Below, piece by piece: positions 14,879-23,544 of a DNA stretch of 64,000 bases (position 1 is its first letter; each line of letters opens with the position of its first letter). Source of the stretch: Actinomycetota bacterium (GTDB lineage Bacteria > Actinomycetota > Acidimicrobiia > Actinomarinales > Actinomarinaceae); contig JACNGE010000014.1 in the NCBI GenBank assembly GCA_014384285.1, forward strand, positions 1-64,000, written 5' to 3'. A program made the translations under genes and the position numbers. A model generated the notes under the pieces. It was not told the DNA's origin. It saw only the letters and a program-made list of their open reading frames with translations, and did not search any database.

Positions 14879-16374
14879 TACTTTATCCTTTTCAAATTAA
14901 TATATTTCATTTTAACGAAACGGAGAGACAGCAAGTTAAGTAACAAGATAAATAATGAATCGAATACTACTTCAAATATAGGCGCACTGGGATAAAGATT
15001 AAAATCGACCAACAGAAAGTATGTTCCTAAACCAATTAAAAATATCTTTAAGAAATCAATCATTAATAATTTATCAACAATTCTTTCTCCTCTAATTGTT
15101 AAAAATACAGATAAAATTAACATATTTAACCAGAGTGATGAAATAATTATTGTTGAGTAGCCAACCTCTGAAGGAGTAGTGTAAAATTTCAAGAAAATAA
15201 TTGAAATAAAAGTTATAGAGGTTCCAACCCAAACAGGAAACCAGTAATTTTTTTGTACATAATAAGACCTTGTAACAATCTGATTGATTGACCATGGAAT
15301 TAATCCGAAAGAGACTATAAAGAATATTGAAGACACTCTTAAAGTATCCTCACCACTGAATAGACCCCGTTGATAAATAACTTTTATAATATTTTCTGAG
15401 TTAACTAAAAAAAGAATCAGAACACCCGTATTTATTAGTGTTAGAACAGACAGTTGTTTTCTAATTAGTAACTTGAAATCTTCTAATTTATTTTCCACAT
15501 ATAAATTTGATAAAGTTGGGTAGCTAGCAACTCCTACAGCTTGAGCAATGACACCTATTGGAATTAGGGCTACTCTTCGTGCATACCTAAAAGAAGCAAT
15601 AGAACCAGTAGTTAAAAAAGATCCAAAATAGCGAAAAAGTTGCTCATCTACCACTGCAATTGATTGCCCTACGATCAAAGGAAGAGAAATTGTTATATAT
15701 TTAACAACGTGCTCAATTTTTGGTTTAAGTAATTTGAAAATAAGACCATTTTTTTTAGCGCCGAAGATCTGTATGAAAAAATGACCGATAATTGAGCCTA
15801 TCAAACCACCAACTGCAAAACCATAAACAGTTGATTCAGGAGAAGATGAATAAATCCAACCAAATAAGATAATGGAAAAATTGTAAACCACAGGTGCAAG
15901 CGCAGCATATTTAAAATCATTCTTAAAATATTGAAAAGACATAAGAATTGCGCCAATGAAAAAAAATGTTTGGCTGAAAACTATTGGAACAAATAACTTA
16001 ACAAATAATTCAGGGTCCTTTACATCTAGGAAGTTAACAATCTGATTTCTTAAAAAGAAAAAGACTATTGAAACGAAGGTAAAAACAATTGCTAATCCAT
16101 ACAGAAGTGAAACAAAGTAATCATTAAGTCCTTCTTTATTATTTTTAGACAAATCACTAAGAATGGGTATTAATGTTATAGCCAGGTAGCCACCAGCAGA
16201 TAAATAAAACAAAAAATCTGGAATTATAAATGCTAGATCAAGGGTATCTGAAGCATCTGACACTCCAGTCCATTGGGCAAGTAGTATCTCTCTAAAGAAA
16301 CCAAGTACTCTACTCATAAGATAAGATATTGATACTAGGGAGATAGAGCCAAGTAATTTACTAGAGTTGAGCAT
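14878..16374 (-). CDS. murJ: lipid II flippase MurJ (MviN)
   Basis: A 498-residue membrane protein with about 14 helices and the MurJ N-terminus (SRVLGFFREILLAQWTGVSDASD), whose arginines line the substrate cavity. It moves lipid II across the membrane for peptidoglycan synthesis. It overlaps the upstream PHP gene by 14 bases and the downstream 113-residue gene by one base. Actinobacterial MurJ proteins often carry an extra pseudokinase domain; this one does not. Confidence 0.92.
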   Translation of the reverse strand: MLNSSKLLGSISLVSISYLMSRVLGFFREILLAQWTGVSDASDTLDLAFIIPDFLFYLSAGGYLAITLIPILSDLSKNNKEGLNDYFVSLLYGLAIVFTFVSIVFFFLRNQIVNFLDVKDPELFVKLFVPIVFSQTFFFIGAILMSFQYFKNDFKYAALAPVVYNFSIILFGWIYSSSPESTVYGFAVGGLIGSIIGHFFIQIFGAKKNGLIFKLLKPKIEHVVKYITISLPLIVGQSIAVVDEQLFRYFGSFLTTGSIASFRYARRVALIPIGVIAQAVGVASYPTLSNLYVENKLEDFKLLIRKQLSVLTLINTGVLILFLVNSENIIKVIYQRGLFSGEDTLRVSSIFFIVSFGLIPWSINQIVTRSYYVQKNYWFPVWVGTSITFISIIFLKFYTTPSEVGYSTIIISSLWLNMLILSVFLTIRGERIVDKLLMIDFLKIFLIGLGTYFLLVDFNLYPSAPIFEVVFDSLFILLLNLLSLRFVKMKYINLKRIK

Positions 16375-17239
16375 GTTTTTCTTTCATATCTTCTAGAAAG
16401 TTGTATGGAACTTTCATTGGATTGTTTTCATATCCAAATCCTAAATTTATATTTGGCTTTATATCACCATGATAATCAGAGCCGCCACATTCAAGAAGAT
16501 TTAATTTTTTTGCAACCTCAGTAATTTGATTGGTTATATTTTTGCTATAACTTGAGTAAGTGCTTTCAAGACCGCTTATCCCAAAATCAGTTAATTTTTG
16601 TATGTAGCTAACAAATGATTGATTAATCCAATCCTCTTGTTTTGAGTATTTTTCATTACTCATAAGTGTGTGGGGGTGTGCTAAAAATACAAGGCATTTA
16701 GATTCTTTAGATAGCTCAATTATTTTTGTTATATCTGGTTGATGACTTCTTGAGTCTCCAATTTTTCCATTACCTAAATATTTAATAAAAGCTTCATTTA
16801 TTGAACTTACGTAACCTTTATCTTTCAAAATACTTGCAATATGAGGCCTGCCAGGAACTTTCGTCTTAAAAGCATTTAGCTCAGACTTGTTAATCTCTAT
16901 TCCTTCATTTTGTAAATTTTCAATAATTTCAATGTTACGAATTTCTTTCAAAAGCCTAATTTCTTGTAGAAATACTTCAACTGGAGATTGTTCCTCAATA
17001 AAGTATAGGAGTAGATGTATGCCTGCATAGGAGTTAGATTCTTCTAGCTCCTCCCATGAAACGCTAACTTCAACCCCATTAATAATCTCGATGTTTTCAT
17101 TTTTAGGAAGTATTGTGAGGTACTCATGATCAGTAACAGACACTGCTTCAAGCTGCATGTCTACTGCTTTCTTGACAATTACTTCGGGGCTTTCTGTTCC
17201 ATCAGAATTTTCAGAATGTAGGTGTAAATCAATACTCAT
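16361..17239 (-). CDS. PHP-domain metal-dependent phosphoesterase
   Basis: A 292-residue PHP-fold protein resembling the YciV/TrpH (RNase AM) group. Metal-binding motifs: DLHLHSENSDGTESP at the N-terminus, VTDHEY, LAHPH near residue 190, and GGSDYHGD near 264. Such enzymes hydrolyse 3',5'-bisphosphonucleotides or trim RNA 5' ends with Mn or Fe/Zn; which applies here is not visible. The ATG is three bases from a region of short AT-rich spacer shared with divergent lysC. It overlaps murJ by 14 bases, so the pair is co-expressed. Confidence 0.85.
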   Translation of the reverse strand: MSIDLHLHSENSDGTESPEVIVKKAVDMQLEAVSVTDHEYLTILPKNENIEIINGVEVSVSWEELEESNSYAGIHLLLYFIEEQSPVEVFLQEIRLLKEIRNIEIIENLQNEGIEINKSELNAFKTKVPGRPHIASILKDKGYVSSINEAFIKYLGNGKIGDSRSHQPDITKIIELSKESKCLVFLAHPHTLMSNEKYSKQEDWINQSFVSYIQKLTDFGISGLESTYSSYSKNITNQITEVAKKLNLLECGGSDYHGDIKPNINLGFGYENNPMKVPYNFLEDMKEKHAQL

Positions 17240-17283
17240 TACAAACTAGAGTACTAGGTCTGTTATATCTTTAAATAGTTCAT

Positions 17284-17289
17284 TAGAAT
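17284..17289 (+). promoter_or_regulatory. -10 box TAGAAT before lysC
   Basis: TAGAAT ends seven bases before the ATG at 17297 and overlaps the upstream ATG at 17288, which favours the internal start and a leaderless mRNA. Confidence 0.5.
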
Positions 17290-17296
17290 GTTTGCA

Positions 17297-18505
17297 ATGA
17301 GTTTAATAGTTCAAAAATATGGCGGCACGAGCGTAGCGAATCCCGAATCGTTAAAAATAGTGGCGGACAAAATTATCAGTGCAAAAAAGGAAAATCATCA
17401 AGTAGTAGTAGTCGTCTCAGCTATGGGCTCAAGTACAGATGAACTAATTACTCTTGCTAGTCAACTTTCAGATGAACCGTCGCCACGTGAAATGGACATG
17501 CTACTTTCGGCAGGGGAAAGGATAACCATGTCACTTCTCGCAATGCACCTTAACAGTCTTGGTTATGACTCATTTTCTCTTACTGGTTCTCAGGCTGGAA
17601 TTATCACAACATCACGTCATGGTAGAGCTGAAATTGAAAAAATATCTGGAGAAAGAGTAAAGGAGGGACTCGAGAAAGGGAGCATTGTTATTGTTGCTGG
17701 GTTTCAAGGGTTTAATCCAGATACCAGAGAAATAACTACTCTTGGCCGAGGAGGCTCAGATGCGACAGCTGTTGCGCTTGCTGCTTCTTTAGATGCAGAC
17801 AAGTGTGAAATTTATACAGATGTTGAGGGTATCTTTACCGCTGACCCAAGAGTTACAAAAAAAGCAAAGTTATTAAAAGAAATTACTTATGATGAAATGC
17901 TTGAGATGGCTTCTACTGGTGCTCGGGTGTTAATGGCAAGGTCAGTTGAGTTTGGTAGAAGGTATAATGTACCTATAATCGTTAGACCAACCTTTAGCGA
18001 AGGCACAGGAACGATAGTAAAGGAAAGAGTAATGGAACAAGCGATAGTTAGTGGCGTTACACATAATGATAAAGAAATTAAATTCACTCTATTTGGAGTA
18101 CCTGACCAACCTGGTATCGCAGGGTCAGTTTTTGGACACCTTTCAGAAAAAGGGGTTAATGTGGATATGATCGTGCAGAATGTTTCTAAAGATGCCAAAA
18201 CCGATATAAGTTTTACTGCCCCTGAAGAACAAAAAGAAGAGGTTGTAAAAATTCTATCAATACTAACAGAAGATTTGAACGCGGAGGGATCCGATACAGA
18301 CGAAAACATAGCAAGAGTTTCAATTATTGGCGCAGGAATGAAATCAGAATCTGGTGTTGCTTCAAAAATGTTTAAAATACTGGGTGCTAATGAAATTAAT
18401 ATTGGAATGATTTCGACTTCACCCATAAGAATTTCATGCGTTATTTCAAAAGACGATATGCAAAAAGCAATTGAAGTTTTACACGACGAGTTCATAGTTG
18501 ACTAA
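17297..18505 (+). CDS. lysC: aspartate kinase
   Basis: Phosphorylates aspartate, the first step toward lysine, threonine, methionine and diaminopimelate. The N-terminus VQKYGGTSVANPES is the aspartokinase signature. GRGGSDATAVALAASLDADKCEIYTDVEGI forms the substrate and nucleotide site, shown here only in outline. Two ACT domains fill about residues 265-400 and give feedback control. The chosen start gives 402 residues beginning MSLIVQKYGG; the ORF track adds three residues across the promoter box. The stop codon is immediately followed by the asd ATG, so the two are translated as a pair. Confidence 0.95.
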   Translation: MSLIVQKYGGTSVANPESLKIVADKIISAKKENHQVVVVVSAMGSSTDELITLASQLSDEPSPREMDMLLSAGERITMSLLAMHLNSLGYDSFSLTGSQAGIITTSRHGRAEIEKISGERVKEGLEKGSIVIVAGFQGFNPDTREITTLGRGGSDATAVALAASLDADKCEIYTDVEGIFTADPRVTKKAKLLKEITYDEMLEMASTGARVLMARSVEFGRRYNVPIIVRPTFSEGTGTIVKERVMEQAIVSGVTHNDKEIKFTLFGVPDQPGIAGSVFGHLSEKGVNVDMIVQNVSKDAKTDISFTAPEEQKEEVVKILSILTEDLNAEGSDTDENIARVSIIGAGMKSESGVASKMFKILGANEINIGMISTSPIRISCVISKDDMQKAIEVLHDEFIVD

Positions 18506-19492
18506 ATGAAGATTGCAATAGTAGGTGCCACAGGACTAGTCGGTAGAAACATTATCAAACAATGCGAACAACTTCTTCCTAAAGAAATCGAATATCATTT
18601 GTTTGCATCAAGTAAATCTGCTGGAAAATCCCTCAAAATAAACGATCAAGATGTTGTAGTTCAAGAATTAAATTCTAAAAATATAAAAGAATACGATATC
18701 GCTCTATTCTCTGCGGGGGGAGATAGGTCAAAAGAATTTTCAGAATATTTTATCTCCCAGGGAAGCTATGTTATTGACAATTCTTCAGCATTCAGAATGC
18801 AGGATGAGGTACCACTGGTTGTGTATGGAATTAATGAAGACCAGATAACTACTACTACTAAACTTATAGCTAATCCAAACTGTACAACAATGGGTCTTGT
18901 GATGGCACTTAAGCCTTTACACGACAAATTTAATCTGAACAGCATAACTCCTGTAGCCTACCAAGCAGTATCTGGTTCAGGCACTGAAGCTGTTAACTCA
19001 TTAAAGAAGGAAGAATTATTAGACAAAGAATCTTTACTAGAAAATAAGGACACTTTTTACTCTAGGCCAATTGCAAGAAATGTAATTCCACTAGCAGGGA
19101 ATTTAACAGAGAATGAATACTCTGATGAAGAGATGAAAATTGTTTATGAGTCTAGAAAAATTCTGGATATTCCTGGATTGCTCGTCGAACCATCAAATGC
19201 AAGAGTCGGTGTAGTGACTGGTCATGGGGTATTTTGTTCTGCAGTTTTTGAAGAAGATGTAAACATAGAAGAGGCAATAAGTGTGTTAAATAATTTTGAG
19301 GGAGTCCAGTATTGGTCAGACACCTTAGCTACCCCACTTGATGCTGAGGACAATCTTAACGTACTTGTCTCGAGGCTTAGAATAGGACTTTCTAATACAA
19401 GAATTCTGAATTTTTGGTGTGTTTCTGACAATCTGCTTAAAGGTGCAGCATTAAATGCTGTCCAGATAGCAAGCTACTTGGTAAAGAAATGA
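18506..19492 (+). CDS. asd: aspartate-semialdehyde dehydrogenase
   Basis: Reduces aspartyl phosphate to the semialdehyde with NADPH. The NADP motif is at the start (VGATGLVGRNI). The catalytic Cys is in NPNCTTMGLV (about residue 131), a SGSGTEAV loop follows, and HGVFCSAVF contains the catalytic His. Its 328 residues are normal. There is no gap after lysC, and the stop overlaps the acyltransferase start (ATGA), making lysC-asd-acyltransferase one operon. Confidence 0.95.
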   Translation: MKIAIVGATGLVGRNIIKQCEQLLPKEIEYHLFASSKSAGKSLKINDQDVVVQELNSKNIKEYDIALFSAGGDRSKEFSEYFISQGSYVIDNSSAFRMQDEVPLVVYGINEDQITTTTKLIANPNCTTMGLVMALKPLHDKFNLNSITPVAYQAVSGSGTEAVNSLKKEELLDKESLLENKDTFYSRPIARNVIPLAGNLTENEYSDEEMKIVYESRKILDIPGLLVEPSNARVGVVTGHGVFCSAVFEEDVNIEEAISVLNNFEGVQYWSDTLATPLDAEDNLNVLVSRLRIGLSNTRILNFWCVSDNLLKGAALNAVQIASYLVKK

Positions 19493-20151
19493 TTTCAATT
19501 CCAGATAATATAACCACGCATAAAAGAAGAATATTAGGACCTCTCGGAAGATTTGTCTTAAAAATTTCTAACTGGGAAATTAAAGGAGAAATTCCAAAAT
19601 ACAAGAGAATGGTTTTAGTTGGTGTCCCACATACTGCTATGAGAGATGCTTGGTATGGACTACTTGCAGTTTTAGCTTTAGATTTAAAGGTTAATTTTTT
19701 TGGTGCAAAATGGATTTTCACACGGCTTCCTAGTCCTGTAACTTTTTCTAAAAATTTAGACAAGCTAGGGATTCCTTGGCCACTAGGTTGGTTACAAAAA
19801 AGGTTATTGATGAGGTTAGGGGGAATTCCGGTTTACAGAACAGAGGCAAAGGGTCACATAAGAAGTGCGATAGAAGAGTTTTCTAAGCTAGAAAAATTTA
19901 TTTTAGTCCTAACACCTGAAGGTGGCACTTACGTAGTTTCACAATTTAGAAGCGGATTTTATTATATTGCAAAGGATATGAATATCCCATATGTTCCAGT
20001 AGAAATTGATTTTAAAAACAGATCATTCAACATTCAAGAACCACATTTTGTTACAGGGACTTTTGAAGAAGAATCAATAAAGCTTGAAGAACTGTTTCAA
20101 GGAGTTGAGGGAGCTACAAGAACCTTTACAATGTTAAAAGAAAAGGAATAA
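19489..20151 (+). CDS. PlsC-like 1-acyl-glycerol-3-phosphate acyltransferase family protein
   Basis: A 220-residue acyltransferase of the LPLAT fold. The HX4D catalytic motif appears as PHTAMRD (about residues 47-53). The glycerophosphate-binding region is at GGIPVYR, and the LTPEGG block corresponds to motif III. There is no clear membrane helix beyond hydrophobic patches, so it is likely a peripheral membrane enzyme. The acceptor could be lysophosphatidate or another lipid. It follows asd with a four-base overlap and converges with the DUF554 gene over 26 bases, an unusually long tail overlap. Confidence 0.8.
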   Translation: MISIPDNITTHKRRILGPLGRFVLKISNWEIKGEIPKYKRMVLVGVPHTAMRDAWYGLLAVLALDLKVNFFGAKWIFTRLPSPVTFSKNLDKLGIPWPLGWLQKRLLMRLGGIPVYRTEAKGHIRSAIEEFSKLEKFILVLTPEGGTYVVSQFRSGFYYIAKDMNIPYVPVEIDFKNRSFNIQEPHFVTGTFEEESIKLEELFQGVEGATRTFTMLKEKE

Positions 20152-20809
20152 ATAAACTCAGCATATAGTTTCCTACAGGAATTTTTTTCAAGCCAAGTAA
20201 ATTGATGCCTACACCGATTAAAAGAACACCTCCAATACCCGCTATAGAATCGGATATTACCTGATCAATGTTGGTGTTAATAAGTACTGCACAAAGGGTG
20301 AAAAATCCTTGATATGCCAAAATTGAGATTCCTGAATAAACAGCACCCTTCCCACCACTAGAAGTGATAAAAATTACTAAAAAACAATCCAGAGCAGTTT
20401 TTATTAAAAGTAATTCTAAATTGGATTCAACCACATCAAAGAACGGACCAATTATGGCTAAGGGGCCAGTAATTACTATTAGAGTTGTTGACAGGTAGCT
20501 GTCCATAAATTTACCTTGGTCTAAATCTGAATTCTCAAACTTTTTATACAAGTAGTCTCCAAACTTTTTAATCTGATCTTCTATTCGGAGGTAATTACCA
20601 ATTAATGCACCAAGAATGACAGCAAACAATGTAAAAATGAAATCAGGACTTTTTAAAGACTCCCTTACACCTAAAGCAAGTACAAGTAATCCCAGTGGAA
20701 GTAAATTTTCTTCAAAATTTTTTATATCTTTTTTAAAAAACAACCGAGCAAGAATACCAACAATCAAAACTCCAAGACCATTAATGAGTGTACCAATTCC
20801 AGGGAACAT
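20126..20809 (-). CDS. DUF554-family membrane protein
   Basis: A 227-residue protein with about seven hydrophobic helices. The start GIGTLINGLGVLIVGILAR, the LGALIGNYLRIEDQIKKFG segment and a GGKGAVYSG loop match the DUF554 (YdfK/YqgA-like) family of uncharacterised inner-membrane proteins. Internal similarity of the two halves suggests a small transporter. It starts one base from the dcd stop, so it belongs to the dcd transcript. Function is not known for the family. Confidence 0.82.
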   Translation of the reverse strand: MFPGIGTLINGLGVLIVGILARLFFKKDIKNFEENLLPLGLLVLALGVRESLKSPDFIFTLFAVILGALIGNYLRIEDQIKKFGDYLYKKFENSDLDQGKFMDSYLSTTLIVITGPLAIIGPFFDVVESNLELLLIKTALDCFLVIFITSSGGKGAVYSGISILAYQGFFTLCAVLINTNIDQVISDSIAGIGGVLLIGVGINLLGLKKIPVGNYMLSLFIPFLLTL

Positions 20810-21372
20810 TATTTTTTGAAGTCGTTATGACTTCTGCTTGGTGTGGGACCTTCTTGGCCTTGGTACTTGCTTCCATAAGCTTCTGAACCATACGTAGCCT
20901 CTGAAGGAGAGTTTAAATAATAAAATGATATCTGACCAATTTTCATTTCTGGATAAATCATAATAGGAAGATTTGCCACATTTGAAAGCTCCAACGTTAG
21001 ATATCCTGAGAATCCTGGGTCAACAAATCCTGCTGTTGAGTGAATTAAAAGGCCAATTCTTCCTAATGAAGACTTACCTTCTAACCTAGCTACAACCTTG
21101 TTGGACAAACTAACTTTTTCATATGTAGTTCCAAGAACAAATTCTCCTGGGTGAAGTACAAAAGGTTCAGCCTTTGTTGAAGTTACTAAGCTCGTAAGGT
21201 CTTGTTGCTCAGCTTTGGGATCAATATGGCTGTATTTGTGATTTTCAAAAACTCTAAAATCTGCTCCAACTTTTAGGTCAACACTTGAGGGTTGTATGTA
21301 ACTTTCTTCTAATGGATCAATTTCAATTAATTTTTCTTTTAAAGCTTTTTTAATATCAACATCTGAAAGCAT
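20809..21372 (-). CDS. dcd: dCTP deaminase (dUMP-forming type possible)
   Basis: Trimeric dUTPase-fold enzyme making dUTP or, in bifunctional forms, dUMP from dCTP. Core motifs are [21 protein letters not shown] (catalytic region, with the base-binding Ser/Arg), [11 protein letters not shown], and the C-terminal lid [15 protein letters not shown]. Its 187 residues and [13 protein letters not shown] fit the bifunctional Dcd/Dut type typical of Actinomycetota, though sequence alone cannot fix that. No separate dut gene is in the window. Confidence 0.94.
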   Translation of the reverse strand: MLSDVDIKKALKEKLIEIDPLEESYIQPSSVDLKVGADFRVFENHKYSHIDPKAEQQDLTSLVTSTKAEPFVLHPGEFVLGTTYEKVSLSNKVVARLEGKSSLGRIGLLIHSTAGFVDPGFSGYLTLELSNVANLPIMIYPEMKIGQISFYYLNSPSEATYGSEAYGSKYQGQEGPTPSRSHNDFKK

Positions 21373-21416
21373 ACTTCCCCTTTTCTTTGAATATACTAAC
21401 CTACTTTTCGATTTTA

Positions 21417-21617
21417 TTAATTATTTACAATAGATGCAATCGCCCAGAAAGTTATAAAAAATCCTATACCACCTAAAAAGAGTGTTCTAGAAGCATAAAA
21501 CTCTTCCTCTCTGTAATTTCTACCAAAGTATGCAAATAGACTTCCAGCAAACATTGCTCCTCCAAAACCTAGGAGTAATAAATTAATTGTTAAATCTAAA
21601 GCAAAAGGATCATCCAT
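21417..21617 (-). CDS. small two-helix membrane protein, unknown
   Basis: A 66-residue protein with helices at about 9-29 and 43-63 separated by a charged loop, [15 protein letters not shown]. There is no family I recognise. It ends 44 bases before dcd in the same direction, and its ATG is ten bases from the divergent kinase gene. It looks like a real gene from its clean start, helix layout and position, but nothing shows its role. Confidence 0.6.
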   Translation of the reverse strand: MDDPFALDLTINLLLLGFGGAMFAGSLFAYFGRNYREEEFYASRTLFLGGIGFFITFWAIASIVNN

Positions 21618-21627
21618 AACTTATATT

Positions 21628-22485
21628 ATGATAATGATTATGTTCAAAAGTAGTAAAGTAGTTGAAATATTTCTTAAGTATGACATCTCTAAAAGTAGTG
21701 ATCCAAATAAATATAAAATAGCACCTTTGAAGGGAATTACTAATAACAGTTTTGTAGTTGAAGTAGATGATAAAAAATTTGTATTAAGAATACCTGGTGA
21801 AAATCCTGATGAAATAAACAGAGAGTCAGAAAAACATAATACCCTTTTAGTACAAGAGATGGGACTAACACTTCCGCATATTATTTTTGATGAAAAAAAT
21901 GGGATTAAGATTTCTGAGCATTTTGATATCTATACATATAATAATTCGGACTTTAAAAATTCTTCTTTAAGAAATAATGCTCTACAAGAACTTGTTAAGC
22001 TTCACAATTCAGGTTTAGTTTTCCAAAGTAATTTTAAACCGATGGAAGTTTTTGTAAATATAGCTGATGAATCAAATAAATTAGAACAAGAGGCAAAAGA
22101 AGCTGGAGAAAAGATAGTTTTCAAATTAAATGAAATAGGAACCCAACAAAGACCTTGCCATCAAGATCTTTATGCCGGCAATTTCACTATCTATAGAGAT
22201 AGAACTTATCTAATCGACTGGGAGTATTCATCTATGGGAGACAATTACTTCGATTACGCAGATTTATTCTGGCAAAATGAATTTGATTCCGATAAAAACT
22301 TAAGAGAAGAAAGTCTAAAAGAACTCCAGATTTCAACTACAGAAGAAATTGAAAAATTTGAATATTTTGAAATATTATCAATGATCACCTGGGGTTTATG
22401 GGCTTTAAGGAAATCTCCAAATGAAAATAATGGAGAAATGGCATTAAAACAAGCCATAAATCTAACACAGATTAAAAAACTTTAA
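21628..22485 (+). CDS. choline/ethanolamine kinase-like phosphotransferase
   Basis: A 285-residue APH-fold kinase. N-lobe: KGITNNSFVVEVDDKKFVLRI, which supplies the ATP-binding strands and lysine. Catalytic loop: CHQDLYAGN (Brenner motif). Metal-binding: LIDWEYSSMGDNYFDYADL, close to the choline kinase and LicA pattern. It would phosphorylate choline, ethanolamine or a similar small alcohol. Three ATGs lie within the first 13 bases; a TAACTT box five bases upstream of the first supports 21628. No licC or licD neighbours are present. Confidence 0.78.
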   Translation: MIMIMFKSSKVVEIFLKYDISKSSDPNKYKIAPLKGITNNSFVVEVDDKKFVLRIPGENPDEINRESEKHNTLLVQEMGLTLPHIIFDEKNGIKISEHFDIYTYNNSDFKNSSLRNNALQELVKLHNSGLVFQSNFKPMEVFVNIADESNKLEQEAKEAGEKIVFKLNEIGTQQRPCHQDLYAGNFTIYRDRTYLIDWEYSSMGDNYFDYADLFWQNEFDSDKNLREESLKELQISTTEEIEKFEYFEILSMITWGLWALRKSPNENNGEMALKQAINLTQIKKL

Positions 22486-22541
22486 AAGATTTTCAAATAA
22501 TGACGAGAATGCGTTAGAATTTCGCAGTTAGATAAAAAGGA

Positions 22542-22547
22542 TAAAAT
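22542..22547 (+). promoter_or_regulatory. -10 box TAAAAT before bS22 gene
   Basis: TAAAAT ends seven bases before the ATG at 22555. The only ribosome-site-like AAAAGG is too far upstream, so the message is probably leaderless. Confidence 0.45.
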
Positions 22548-22554
22548 TTAATTT

Positions 22555-22650
22555 ATGGGATCTTTGATAAAGAAAAGACGTAAAAAAATGTCTAAACATA
22601 AATATAGAAAACGTCGTAAATCAAATAGACATAAGAAGAAAAGCGTCTAG
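22555..22650 (+). CDS. ribosomal protein bS22 (AURKAIP1/COX24-domain)
   Basis: Missed by the ORF track because it encodes only 31 residues. The product begins MGSLIKKRRKKMSKHKYR and is almost entirely basic, matching the tiny actinobacterial small-subunit protein bS22 (MGSVIKKRRKRMSKKKHR in mycobacteria). It binds 16S rRNA near the decoding region. The stop TAG overlaps the convergent PAC2 gene by four bases. It is a strong indicator of Actinomycetota. Confidence 0.93.
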   Translation: MGSLIKKRRKKMSKHKYRKRRKSNRHKKKSV

Positions 22651-23507
22651 ATTTCCCCAGACTCATTATTTAAGAACTCTTCGATTTGCTGTACAAGATT
22701 TTCATTTGAATCGTCAGAAAAGTTATCTTCAATTGTCAGTTCTGCGTCTTCAAGCTTTGAAACATACTCAGCTAAATCTTCTGAATTTTCCATTGCTTTT
22801 TTAATCTTTGTTTCAAATTGCTGGCCTTCTGATTGAATTCCAGTGTCATCAATTTCTATTTGAAGGATGTCAGCAGACTTGTGTAATAGAGCGCTTATTC
22901 CTTTAGGATACCCACCTGAACTTAAATAGTGAGGAACTGCAGCCCAAAGTCCTGAGGTCTCTATTCCGCTATTTCTTAATTCATGTCCGACAACACTAGT
23001 AATTCCAGTAGGTCCAGAATAATTTGTTGGCAGAACGTTATATCTTGAATGAAATGTTGGGTCATCACTTACTCCAAAAATTGGAACTGGCAAAGTATGA
23101 GCTACCTGTCCAAAAAAAGCACCAAGAGTGACAGCTTTTTTTACTCCTAGCTCAATCAAGACATTGGCAATATTCTCAGAATAAGTTTTCCACCTCATTG
23201 AAGGCTCTTCCCCAAAGACCAATACAACGTCATTAGATGATTTGTAATCTTCAATAGAGTAAAAAGAGGTCTGTGGCCAATGAAAATTTCTTTCACCTAT
23301 CTCTTTTACGTCAACTATTGGTCGTCTCATTTGGTAGTTATAAAAATTTTCAGAGTTAACTTCTGCAAAGGGGTCTACATCATGATTATTGCAAAGATTT
23401 TCTATACAGCCGCTCGCTGTATTACCAGCATCACTCCAGCCTTCAAAAGCTAGAACAGCAACTGGTTCAGATAAAAGTGGTTTTCTGTGCCAAATTACAT
23501 CGTCCAT
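22647..23507 (-). CDS. PAC2-family (proteasome assembly chaperone-like) protein
   Basis: A 286-residue PAC2/DUF75 protein. Family features are VAVLAFEGWSDAGN at the N-terminus, VLVFGEEPSMRWKTYSE in the middle, and VTLGAFFGQVAHTLPVPIFG. The C-terminal 60 residues are acidic and helical (LSDDSNENLVQQIEEF-like). PAC2 proteins are widespread in Actinomycetota with or without a 20S proteasome, and their role is unsettled. No proteasome genes are nearby. It is monocistronic, convergent with bS22. Confidence 0.88.
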   Translation of the reverse strand: MDDVIWHRKPLLSEPVAVLAFEGWSDAGNTASGCIENLCNNHDVDPFAEVNSENFYNYQMRRPIVDVKEIGERNFHWPQTSFYSIEDYKSSNDVVLVFGEEPSMRWKTYSENIANVLIELGVKKAVTLGAFFGQVAHTLPVPIFGVSDDPTFHSRYNVLPTNYSGPTGITSVVGHELRNSGIETSGLWAAVPHYLSSGGYPKGISALLHKSADILQIEIDDTGIQSEGQQFETKIKKAMENSEDLAEYVSKLEDAELTIEDNFSDDSNENLVQQIEEFLNNESGEI

Positions 23508-23544
23508 AACAAAATGTTAACCACTGTAAATATTTATCTAAAAA

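Noticed and set aside
17240-17296. lysine riboswitch before lysC
   Set aside because: The gap is under 60 bases, far too short for that riboswitch, and a -10 box sits next to the start codon.
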